DNA of 64,000 nt from CAYUQT01 sp964596165 (GTDB taxonomy: Bacteria; Planctomycetota; Phycisphaerae; UBA1845; JAFGLZ01), in NCBI GenBank assembly GCA_964596165.1, contig CAZQTW010000020.1, positions 1 through 64,000 on the forward strand. Direction: 5' to 3'. Every line of letters begins with the position of its first letter. Within the stretch, counting starts at the first letter, position 1. Position numbers and translations under genes: made by a program. The notes beneath the pieces are model-generated. The model saw nothing but the letters and a program-made list of their open reading frames with translations. It was not told where the DNA came from and searched no databases. This document shows, piece after piece, positions 1 to 7,570 of the stretch.

Positions 1-161
1 GAACCGTGCCAGAACCGAGCGCCTACGCCTACGTGCTTGGCCGGACGGTTACGATTGATGGGCGACTCCGCTTGTCCCGCTTGGTCCTTCTTGACGACGG
101 GCGATTCCCCCGTTTCACTGGCCCCGCAAGTGTCCCATACGTCTTCCCGAAAGGAGTCACC

Positions 162-2423
162 ATGCGCCGACGTCCCCTCCTCGTGGCCATGCTGTTCTTG
201 AGCCTGCCTCAGCCCCTCTCCGCACAGGACTCCCAGGCGGCAAAGGCCGTCGCGGTTGTTGTTTCGGCCAAGGCGCATCCGCGCATCCGGTATGGTGCGG
301 ACCAACTGGCCGCCGCCATCGGGCGAAATGGCGGTCGGGCCCAAGTGGCCACGCGACCGGTCACCGCCGGCGAGCCCGGGACAGTCTGGGTGGGGACGGC
401 CGCGGATGGCGACGCCTTCGCCAAAGCCGTCGAGCCGGTCAAGGGCAGAGAACAAGCCTTCTCGCTGACCTGCAGGCCCGGCCCGTCCGTGCTCATCGCC
501 GGCGTCGATGAATCCGGCGCCTTGTACGGCTGCCTCGAACTCACCGAGCGGATCGAAGCGGCGGGCGGTCGTCTGCCCGAAAGCCTTGACCTCACCGATT
601 CGCCGAAGCTGACCTTACGCGGTCCGTGCATCGGTCTCCAGCGGCCCGAGACGGGTTCGGACGGCGTGCAATACATCTTTCCCTATTTGCCTCGGACATT
701 CCCGTGGTTCTACGACAAAGACCTCTGGCGCAAGTACCTGGACCTCATGGTGCGGTACCGATTCAACACCCTCTATCTCTGGAACGGTCACCCCTTCACG
801 TCCATCCTGAAGCTGCCGAAGTATCCCGAAGCGCAGGAGGTCGATACGCCACAGCTTGAGGCCAACATCGAGTTGTTCAACTGGCTCTGCACCGAGGCGG
901 ATCGTCGCGGCATCTGGGTGGTCCAGAATTTCTACAACATTCACCTGTCGCACGCCTTCGCACGGCACCACAAGATCGAGAAGGTCCATCGCAAACCGAC
1001 GCCGCTCGTCAGCGAGTACACGGCCCACTGTATCGGCGAGTTCATTAAGAACTATCCGCACGTCGGCCTGATGATGTGTCTGGGCGAGGCACTCGACGAT
1101 CGTTACGACGCCCAATGGCTCACCGAGGTGATCATCCCCGCCGTCAAGACAGCCCTCAAGCCCGGACAGCCACCGCCGCCGATCATCGTTCGTTCGCACG
1201 CGACACCCATCTTCGATGTCCTGGCCAAGGCGCAGCCTCTCTACCCCAATATCTATACCGAGGCGAAGTACAACAACGAGACCCTCGCATGCGATCAAGT
1301 GGGCGGGGGCAGTCGCCCCGACGTCACACGGCATTATGCCTGGGAGGCCGGCGGGCAGGGCCACCGCACCCTGGCCGAGAAGGGGCTGTTGATCACCAAC
1401 GTTCACTGCGTGGCCAATCTCGAACCGTTTCGCTGGGGCTCACCCGACTTCGTCCGTCGGGCCATGACAAGTTGCGTCGAGACGGGCGTCAAGGGACTCC
1501 ACCTCTACCCGCTTCGCTACTGGGAGTGGCCCTACTCGGCCGATCGAACGGATCCGCGGCTGCTTCAGCCCGATCGCGATTGGATCTGGTTCGCCGCCTG
1601 GGCGCGATATGCGTGGAATCCCGCACGTGAGAAACAGGATGAGGACGCCTACTGGACCCGTGAACTGGCGAGGAAATACGGCTCGGCTGACGCCGGCCGG
1701 CGAATCCTCGCCGCTTACGAGCGAAGCGGCGAAGTCATGCCGCATATCGTGCGAGCCTTTGCCGTCACCACCGAAAACTACCAGGCTACCACGATGGGCA
1801 TGACGCTGCCGCAACTGGTCGAATCCAAGCGGTGGTACGCGCCGGATGCGGGTGAGACCATCGCCGAGTATGCCAAGCGGGAGGCGGCCGGACTGAAGCA
1901 CGAGGGTGAAACACCGTTGGATGCGGCACGAGCGATCGTCAAGGATGCCGAAGCCGCGCTCCTCTTGGCCGAAGGGGCAACGCCATGGGTAACGACCGAC
2001 AAGGCCGAATTCGCACGGTTGCTCGACGACCTGCGGGCCCTTCGCCTGGTGGCCCGGCACTACGCGACAAAAGTCGCGGCGGCGATCACCGGACTTGTCT
2101 TCCTCAAAACGCGAGACGGGGCCCGTCTGGATCAGTGCGAGGAGATGCTGGCGCAGTCGGTTGAGGAGTACCGTCAACTCGCGGCTCTGACCGCTCGAAC
2201 CTATCGCGACTGTGCCGGCCGCCACGACGCCGGCCGCCGCTACCCCTATCCGGCGCCCCAGTACTTGGTCTGGTCCGACATGTTGCCGGAATTCGAGAAG
2301 GAGTTGGAGATCGTTCGGCACAACGCCGGCGTCTTGCGAAAACATAAGGACGATCTGAGCCGGCCCGACGTCGCAAAACGACTGCTCTCCGACCGGATGT
2401 TTACGGAGCGGCTCACCGACTGA
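162..2423 (+). CDS. Secreted glycoside-hydrolase-like protein with alpha-glucuronidase/GH20-type N-terminal domain
   Basis: This 753-residue protein probably acts outside the cytoplasm on a glycan. The start is the ATG preceded by AAAGGAG at 150-156 and followed by a signal peptide ending near LSAQD. Longer in-frame starts to the left give an unlikely leader. After the signal, about 130 residues resemble the domain found before the barrel in GH67 and GH20 enzymes (ESGALYGCLELTERI). A TIM-barrel-like stretch follows with RYRFNTLYLWNGHPF and LMMCLGEALDD, then a helical tail rich in Arg and Glu. The exact family is not certain; GH67-like alpha-glucuronidase or a DUF4838-like protein are both possible. 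Substrate and catalytic residues are not assigned. It stands alone ahead of other secreted proteins. Confidence 0.7.
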   Translation: MRRRPLLVAMLFLSLPQPLSAQDSQAAKAVAVVVSAKAHPRIRYGADQLAAAIGRNGGRAQVATRPVTAGEPGTVWVGTAADGDAFAKAVEPVKGREQAFSLTCRPGPSVLIAGVDESGALYGCLELTERIEAAGGRLPESLDLTDSPKLTLRGPCIGLQRPETGSDGVQYIFPYLPRTFPWFYDKDLWRKYLDLMVRYRFNTLYLWNGHPFTSILKLPKYPEAQEVDTPQLEANIELFNWLCTEADRRGIWVVQNFYNIHLSHAFARHHKIEKVHRKPTPLVSEYTAHCIGEFIKNYPHVGLMMCLGEALDDRYDAQWLTEVIIPAVKTALKPGQPPPPIIVRSHATPIFDVLAKAQPLYPNIYTEAKYNNETLACDQVGGGSRPDVTRHYAWEAGGQGHRTLAEKGLLITNVHCVANLEPFRWGSPDFVRRAMTSCVETGVKGLHLYPLRYWEWPYSADRTDPRLLQPDRDWIWFAAWARYAWNPAREKQDEDAYWTRELARKYGSADAGRRILAAYERSGEVMPHIVRAFAVTTENYQATTMGMTLPQLVESKRWYAPDAGETIAEYAKREAAGLKHEGETPLDAARAIVKDAEAALLLAEGATPWVTTDKAEFARLLDDLRALRLVARHYATKVAAAITGLVFLKTRDGARLDQCEEMLAQSVEEYRQLAALTARTYRDCAGRHDAGRRYPYPAPQYLVWSDMLPEFEKELEIVRHNAGVLRKHKDDLSRPDVAKRLLSDRMFTERLTD

Positions 2424-2586
2424 AAAAGATCCCAATCGACACGGTCTATCCGCTCTGATCAGGCCGGGTGGCCGCTGGTAGCGGGTGATTTCAGGCATGC
2501 CCCCTGTGCTTTTTCCTTGGGGTCCGGCAATGAATCCGTTCGGTTCACGTTCCACCTTAAAGACCGGGCTCATTCGGTGACGTCGA

Positions 2587-4293
2587 ATGCGGAGCGCACT
2601 GACTCATGTGAGGATGTGGTGGGGGCTTCGCCCCGCCCCGGTGTTCCTGCTCGTCTGTCTTCTCACGGATCAGCCCGCACGGTGCGGCGCTCCGGCGACG
2701 ACGCGGGTATCGGACCCGCCGCCGATCCTCGTGACATTCGACCTCCATATGGATCCCCTCCACGCGATTCCCGACGTCCGGATGCGGCGCCACATCTACG
2801 AATCCTGGCGAGACGCGGCCGACTGGCTGCTCGATCAGACCGAGTCGCGCGGGGCCAAACTCAGCTTCAGTACCTGCGGGGAGTTCGCCGAATTCTGCCT
2901 GGAGGATGCCGAACGGGCCTTCCCCCTCATTCGGCGCTTGCACGAATCCGGCGGCAGCATCGGGACGCACACCCACCGCGAGAGGCGCATCGGACCGCAT
3001 CAGTGGCGGGATATCCCTCCGTTCAAGGACCCCCTCGACGTCGACAAGGTCTGGAACGACGCGATCATCATGGTCGACCGGCTGGTTTCACGGTCGTTGG
3101 GCATCGCGGATTCGGCCCGCGTCCGTGCCGTGAACAACCTCCGCGGGTCGCACGTCCCACAAAGCGATGCCGAACGACTGGCGATGATGGTCCGGTGGGG
3201 CTTCGCCGTGCATCAGTCCGGACCCGACGAGGACTTCTTCGCACTCTTCCATCACCACCTGATGAACCCCTATCGGCCGTCGGCGACGAACATCATGGCC
3301 AACGACCCCAATACGCCGGTAGTCATCGTGCCCGCCGGACCCGTCCTGGGTCGCAACAGCATCCACAAGGGGATCCGCCAGGACATGTCGCCGCCGGCGC
3401 TCAAGGCCCGCTTCCTGCTCGTCGTGCTTAACTGGCTCAATGATACGGACGCGCGGATCTGGAACTTCGGCTGGGCCGTTCACGGCAGTGACATCGTGCC
3501 GGGTCGCGGCGTCAGTCGCGAATGTATCGTGCCCCTGCTCGATTGGTTCGACCGGAACTTCATCGGCCGGAAGGCGGCTGGACGGCCGGTCGCACAATAC
3601 GGTTCGTATCGTCAGGCGGAACAAATGGTCCAAGAGTGGGAGAAAGAGCATCCCGGCAAGGTCTCCGTCAGCTATGCCGGCAAAGAGCGCAACTGGGATC
3701 TGTATCCGTATCTGAAGGCGGCTTGCATCTACCTGTGGGACGCCTCGTACGACGGACCGGTCGACGTCGGAGGTCGGGCAATTGTGCACCGCGTCGTGGC
3801 CGGCTCCGCCGTCGGTGGTCCGTTCCCCGTCCATGTCGCCTGGCCGGTCGGGCGTGAACCAGTGATCGTACACACCGCTCGCCTTGGCGAGGCCGAATGG
3901 AAGGTCGTCGATCCGTCAACCGGGGCCGCGACCGCCGCTCAGAACGGCAAGTTGCCGGTCGGTCCGAATGGGGCGATCATCGTCGAATCGCAAAACGTGA
4001 TCGACGTGTCCGCAACCCAGGCACGATTGGCAAAGACGGACACGGACCCCCCATCCCGTTCTCCCGACAGGCGTCGGAATCTGGCAGGACCGACCCGGCA
4101 GATTCGCCAACCTTCGCCGGCCGAGTTCATCTCGCGCTTCGACCGCAACGGCGACGGCAAAGTCGGTCGCGACGAGTGGCCGGGACCCGCTCGCGTCTTT
4201 GAGCAGACTGACGGCAATTCCGACGGATTCATCGATTCCGAGGAGGCCAAGACACTCCCACCGCCACCTCGACGCCAGACAAGGCCCCAATGA
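2587..4293 (+). CDS. Secreted polysaccharide-deacetylase-like protein with C-terminal EF-hand pair
   Basis: The 568-residue product has an N-terminal signal peptide (hydrophobic residues 18-28). A NodB-like domain follows: TFDLHMD supplies a metal-ligand aspartate and GTHTHRE the His-x-His ligands seen in carbohydrate esterase family 4-type enzymes. The middle part contains a Trp/Tyr-rich region of unknown role. Two EF-hand loops close the protein, DRNGDGKVGRDE starting at residue 519 and DGNSDGFIDSEE starting at residue 542, followed by a Pro/Arg tail. The EF-hands imply calcium binding or a dockerin-like attachment role outside the cell. The canonical TFDDG motif is altered, so deacetylase activity is an inference. 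An alternative ATG at 2614 would shorten the leader. Confidence 0.65.
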   Translation: MRSALTHVRMWWGLRPAPVFLLVCLLTDQPARCGAPATTRVSDPPPILVTFDLHMDPLHAIPDVRMRRHIYESWRDAADWLLDQTESRGAKLSFSTCGEFAEFCLEDAERAFPLIRRLHESGGSIGTHTHRERRIGPHQWRDIPPFKDPLDVDKVWNDAIIMVDRLVSRSLGIADSARVRAVNNLRGSHVPQSDAERLAMMVRWGFAVHQSGPDEDFFALFHHHLMNPYRPSATNIMANDPNTPVVIVPAGPVLGRNSIHKGIRQDMSPPALKARFLLVVLNWLNDTDARIWNFGWAVHGSDIVPGRGVSRECIVPLLDWFDRNFIGRKAAGRPVAQYGSYRQAEQMVQEWEKEHPGKVSVSYAGKERNWDLYPYLKAACIYLWDASYDGPVDVGGRAIVHRVVAGSAVGGPFPVHVAWPVGREPVIVHTARLGEAEWKVVDPSTGAATAAQNGKLPVGPNGAIIVESQNVIDVSATQARLAKTDTDPPSRSPDRRRNLAGPTRQIRQPSPAEFISRFDRNGDGKVGRDEWPGPARVFEQTDGNSDGFIDSEEAKTLPPPPRRQTRPQ

Positions 4294-4756
4294 ACGTCCA
4301 AGAGGTCGGGCCGCCTGCCACGGAACGGCCTGTCGCCATGCCAGGCGCGACGACCCGAATATGGGGGGAACAATCAACATTAACCGACAGTTGCTAATAA
4401 GCGACTGACCGCTCGCCGGTACCTTGCCTTCCCATCGCTGCACGTGTTCAAAAGACCTCGGAATCTCCTTGAACGCCGGGTGCTTTCTATTAGTAGGGAC
4501 AGAGTGCCCCTGCCCTGTGGCGGAAAGCGTGCAACACATGAACAGGCCAGAACCATCACAGAAATGCGTTAACAGTCGGTCAGCCAATCGCTTGTCGCCC
4601 ATGTGGTCCGATGCAACACCCCCCCTTTTTGTTGCATTTTGTTGCAAAGTGTTGCATGAAACGATATGGAGGATCGCAAACAGAGCATCGAGGTTGCCAG
4701 GACTATTCCCTGAGGTCCGGTGTCCCGATGCCGTTCAGCGATCGGAGCGTGCTTCT
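4294..4756. other. 463-bp intergenic region with TGTTGCA element array
   Basis: No gene is supported here. The region carries several copies of a TGTTGCA/TGCAACA element described separately, and a REP-like fragment GGGACAGAGTGCCCCTGCCC at 4496-4515. A minus-strand reading frame spans part of it, but it runs deep into the upstream gene and has no family resemblance. Confidence 0.5.
4530..4658. promoter_or_regulatory. Candidate operator array: five TGTTGCA/TGCAACA elements
   Basis: TGCAACAC occurs at 4530-4537 and 4612-4619. The reverse complement TGTTGCA occurs three times in direct repeat at 4631-4637, 4641-4647 and 4651-4657, exactly 10 bp apart, so all three sit on one face of the helix. 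ATGCAACAC (4611-4619) and GTGTTGCAT (4650-4658) form a perfect 9-bp inverted repeat. The array lies about 100 bp upstream of the transglutaminase-like gene and could be a transcription-factor site; no factor can be named. Confidence 0.45.
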
Positions 4757-5953
4757 ATGAGTACATGGCGTCAGCGATGGTCTTCTGTGGCGGTCGTCCG
4801 TCCGTGCATTGGCGACCTACCCAGCGAGCCGGACCGGCTCATTCCGGTCAACCGGGTCGCCTGCCACTCAGGTATGGCCGTCGGCCCTGCTGAGGCCGGC
4901 GGGACGGCCTGCCTGCCATGGCAAGGCCGAAAGCCGTGCCAAGGTGGCCGCGCCGGCGAGGACGACCCGCCTCGGACACACCTGAACCGATCTTCATCCA
5001 TTGTGGGGGTCGGACTCCTCGTGGCGCTCCGGTGCCTGATGCCTGCCCCGCCGCTTCTTGCTGTCGATGCGGAGAGTCCGCCCGGTTGTCCCGAGTGGGC
5101 GAAAGAACGCGTGCCCGACTGGGTCAAGCCGTTCCTGGGCCGGTTCGGCTTGCCCGACCCCTATCCCCAGCAGAAGGAGCCCCTCGGCGCAGTGACGGCC
5201 GGCGTGGACCTCTGGCAGGCCAACCACTTCGTTGTCTACCGCAAGGAGACGGCGGACTACCTGTACCGCGACTACACGCCGCTGAAGGTCGACTACAAGA
5301 AGGGGTCGCTGCCACGGATCGAGCGGATTGCGGCCAAGCATACGCGAGGATGCAAAACAGACCGTGAGAAGGCCTTGGCCTTGCTGACCCGGGCGATGCC
5401 GGCCGAGATCCTCCACCCGAGCATCCCCCCGCTCGGGCCCGACTGTCCGCCCAATCGGGCGATGTCCGACGAGGATCTGTTGAAGAGCCACACGGGTTGG
5501 TGCAACGAGCAGGCCAGGGTGTACGTTCGGCTATGCCAGGTGACCGGCATCCCTGCCCGCATGATCTTCCTGTTCTATTCCGATCGCAAGAGCGGGCACG
5601 TCATCGCCGAGTTCTATGCCGACGGCCGCTGGTCGATGGCCGACGCGAGTTGGTGTTGTGTCTTTCCCGCTCCCGACGGCCACCTGATGAGCGCCGCCGA
5701 GTGTCACACCGACGGCCCGAACAAACTGGCGGCCGGTGAGGCCTACCTCAAGCGAGGTCAGGAAGTGGCCGCCTATCCGGACAAGCGACTCGCGGGCAAG
5801 CGATTCGCGCATATCAAGGATAGAAAGGAACGCGGCAAGAAAATCGCCGAAGCTGCCGAACAGGTCCGAGCGGCCCAGCGTTCCCAGACCGCCCAGAAAC
5901 TCGGCGACCAGCTCTGGGCGTTCGGCGTGATGAATTACCCGTTGCCCAAGTAG
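4757..5953 (+). CDS. Transglutaminase-like superfamily protein, exported
   Basis: The protein has a papain-fold transglutaminase-like core whose catalytic triad is visible: Cys249 in GWCNEQA, His281 in SGHVIAEF and Asp296 in MADAS. A Lys/Glu-rich helical tail follows. It may cleave or cross-link peptides, or be an inactive binding module; planctomycetes encode many secreted versions. The start is uncertain. The ATG at 4757 gives 398 residues, but a strongly hydrophobic segment with signal-peptide character (VGVGLLVALRCLM) lies near residue 83, so translation may begin at a GTG near 5003. The DNA between 4757 and 5000 is unusually rich in short CCGGC/GCCGG repeats and may be untranslated. Confidence 0.65.
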   Translation: MSTWRQRWSSVAVVRPCIGDLPSEPDRLIPVNRVACHSGMAVGPAEAGGTACLPWQGRKPCQGGRAGEDDPPRTHLNRSSSIVGVGLLVALRCLMPAPPLLAVDAESPPGCPEWAKERVPDWVKPFLGRFGLPDPYPQQKEPLGAVTAGVDLWQANHFVVYRKETADYLYRDYTPLKVDYKKGSLPRIERIAAKHTRGCKTDREKALALLTRAMPAEILHPSIPPLGPDCPPNRAMSDEDLLKSHTGWCNEQARVYVRLCQVTGIPARMIFLFYSDRKSGHVIAEFYADGRWSMADASWCCVFPAPDGHLMSAAECHTDGPNKLAAGEAYLKRGQEVAAYPDKRLAGKRFAHIKDRKERGKKIAEAAEQVRAAQRSQTAQKLGDQLWAFGVMNYPLPK

Positions 5954-6042
5954 AAGGGGTCTTTGAGAGCCCAGGTTGGAGTTGTCCCTCGCACATGACA
6001 CTCCGTGAACAAGGCAGTACGAGCGGACATGGCATACAAATC

Positions 6043-6634
6043 ATGACCAAAAGCGTCACAGAGTCCAAGGAAGTTCTGACATTTATCCACGAAGCTCGGA
6101 GGTTCTGCAGGTACGTCTCCCGTATCGAAAAGCGGAGCATCCGCGTAACATCTCAGGACCTACTGCAAATCCTCCTATCCCTTTGCCATCGGGCTCTCCA
6201 ATTGCCCGATATTGAGCGGTCGCCCTTTGTGGATCATCCGTTTCGCTTCTCTATTTCGGAGAGACGGCGTCGGAGGCTCGCGCGATACTTCGGCAAGTAC
6301 GATGTGTATCAGGAGAAGTTCGATCCATATGAGCGGGACGATACCGAAGTGATCACGGAAACGCTCTCCGACCATTGGGAAAGTGTCTATGACGACATTG
6401 GGCGTGGGATCAAGGGTTGGGACCGAGCATCCGTCCACATCAAGAGGGATCGTCTGGAAATGGAAGTTCTACTACGAACAGCACTGGCGGCGCCACGCCC
6501 TTCTAGCGATTCGAGGATTCCATTTCCTACTCTACTACCATGACGCCGGTCGAGAACATGACGACGTGAAGGAACTGCGCGTCGATCGCAGGGGTCGCCC
6601 GCTTCACGCACGCAAAAGCAGGACGCCTGGTTGA
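6043..6634 (+). pseudogene. DUF5063-like protein gene, disrupted by a +1 frameshift
   Basis: The first 135 residues (from the ATG at 6043) are helical and charged and read smoothly to about position 6445. From there the original frame becomes low quality, whereas the +1 frame continues with IVWKWKFYYEQHWRRHAL, which matches the conserved Trp/His C-terminal helix expected of DUF5063 proteins. The switch lies at a GGG run at 6446-6448. Removing one G joins the two halves as KR-IVWKWKF and restores a protein of about 196 residues ending at 6634. The function of the family is unknown. The break may be a real lesion or a homopolymer sequencing error. Confidence 0.6.
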
Positions 6635-6676
6635 CGTATCGCGGCCGCTTATCCGTTGTATGCTGGGTCAGGATTA

Positions 6677-7093
6677 TCAAGGGCTGGCCTGCGGGTCCTG
6701 TTTCGCAGGGGTGTTCCCAATAACTTGCCGGGCGAGTGTGTGCGTCCTCTCCGCGGTAGAAATGGCGGTCCTCGCGTCCTCCAGCGTCGGTGTGATGCTG
6801 TCATAGCCGACTTCCACCGCATATGGAGAGAGGGCCAGAATCTCATCCCGTGGCGGTCCAATCGTTGAGAAGTGCCCATTCGCGAGTGTCAGCAACTCAC
6901 CCAAGTCGTGTCTCCATGGGTAGTCGACGTCCTTGAGTGCCAGTGGTGCCTTCAAGCTCTTCTCGACCGCCTGCTGGGCGTGGAAACAGACGGTGTCCAA
7001 TGCCCGCCCCGTTGCGACCGTGGCCGTGGCGGCGATCAGGTCGTGCTCCGCCTTCTCAAGCAGCGCCAATGCGTGTTCACGCGGTTCTTTCAT
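6677..7093 (-). CDS. HEPN-domain protein of a HEPN/MNT pair
   Basis: This 138-residue all-helical protein has the hallmark CFHAQQAVEKSLKA helix and a downstream RHDLGELL motif of PF05168-type HEPN proteins. HEPN/MNT pairs act as toxin-antitoxin modules in several bacteria, with the nucleotidyltransferase silencing the HEPN partner by nucleotidylation. The canonical R-x4-6-H RNase motif is not visible: the nearest arrangement is R-x7-H before the AQQ motif. Ribonuclease activity is therefore doubtful. The ATG at 7091-7093 has a purine-rich SD and lies inside the end of the nucleotidyltransferase gene (17-nt overlap), so the two are co-translated. A longer upstream frame has no SD and overlaps the partner. 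Confidence 0.75.
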   Translation of the reverse strand: MKEPREHALALLEKAEHDLIAATATVATGRALDTVCFHAQQAVEKSLKAPLALKDVDYPWRHDLGELLTLANGHFSTIGPPRDEILALSPYAVEVGYDSITPTLEDARTAISTAERTHTLARQVIGNTPAKQDPQASP

Positions 7094-7406
7094 ACAGGAC
7101 CTTCCCTTCCTGCAGGGCCGTCGTAATGAAGTGAGACCGGACTCCGCGCCATTCCTCGATCTCCTCCGGTGTCCACCACACGACGTCCTTGGGCACTCCC
7201 ATGCCGGCCAGTGCAACGTAAACGGGCACGGTTCGCTTCCATCTAGGCAGTGGGGAAGGGGCCACAATCAAGATGTCGTAATCGCTCTGAGGGGAGGTTT
7301 CGCGCCTGGCTCGACTACCGAACAGAATAATCCGATCAGGTCGTACGGTATCGCATATGCGTTTGACCATTTCGGCTAGTACTGTGTCGTTCCGCGGGTC
7401 GTTCAT
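7077..7406 (-). CDS. Minimal nucleotidyltransferase (MNT) partner of the HEPN protein
   Basis: The 109-residue protein has the Pol-beta-type nucleotidyltransferase signature: Gly30-Ser31, then Asp42-x-Asp44 (GS-x10-DxD). The third acidic residue region follows at KDVVWWTPEE. It likely transfers a nucleotide to the HEPN partner as an antitoxin. The ATG at 7404-7406 is preceded by AAGG, and a candidate -10 (TATACT on the minus strand) lies at 7459-7464. It is the first gene of a two-gene operon. All visible catalytic residues are intact. Confidence 0.75.
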   Translation of the reverse strand: MNDPRNDTVLAEMVKRICDTVRPDRIILFGSRARRETSPQSDYDILIVAPSPLPRWKRTVPVYVALAGMGVPKDVVWWTPEEIEEWRGVRSHFITTALQEGKVLYERTA

Positions 7407-7570
7407 AGTCCTTGGTCCGAGATCGAGCGTTCTATGCCCAACCTGTCGAGATACCGGCAGTATACCATTGATTGTCGCGGCATCAGCAACTGATTCAACT
7501 GGGAAGTCCCGGCTTAAGAGGCATAAACACGGGTTGACACGCACAAGTCCGTCCGGGTGCACCATCCTTC

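Noticed and set aside
3916..4647. Antisense 243-residue reading frame
   Set aside because: It lies inside the deacetylase-like gene, has no family motif, and its composition reflects the GC-rich opposite strand.
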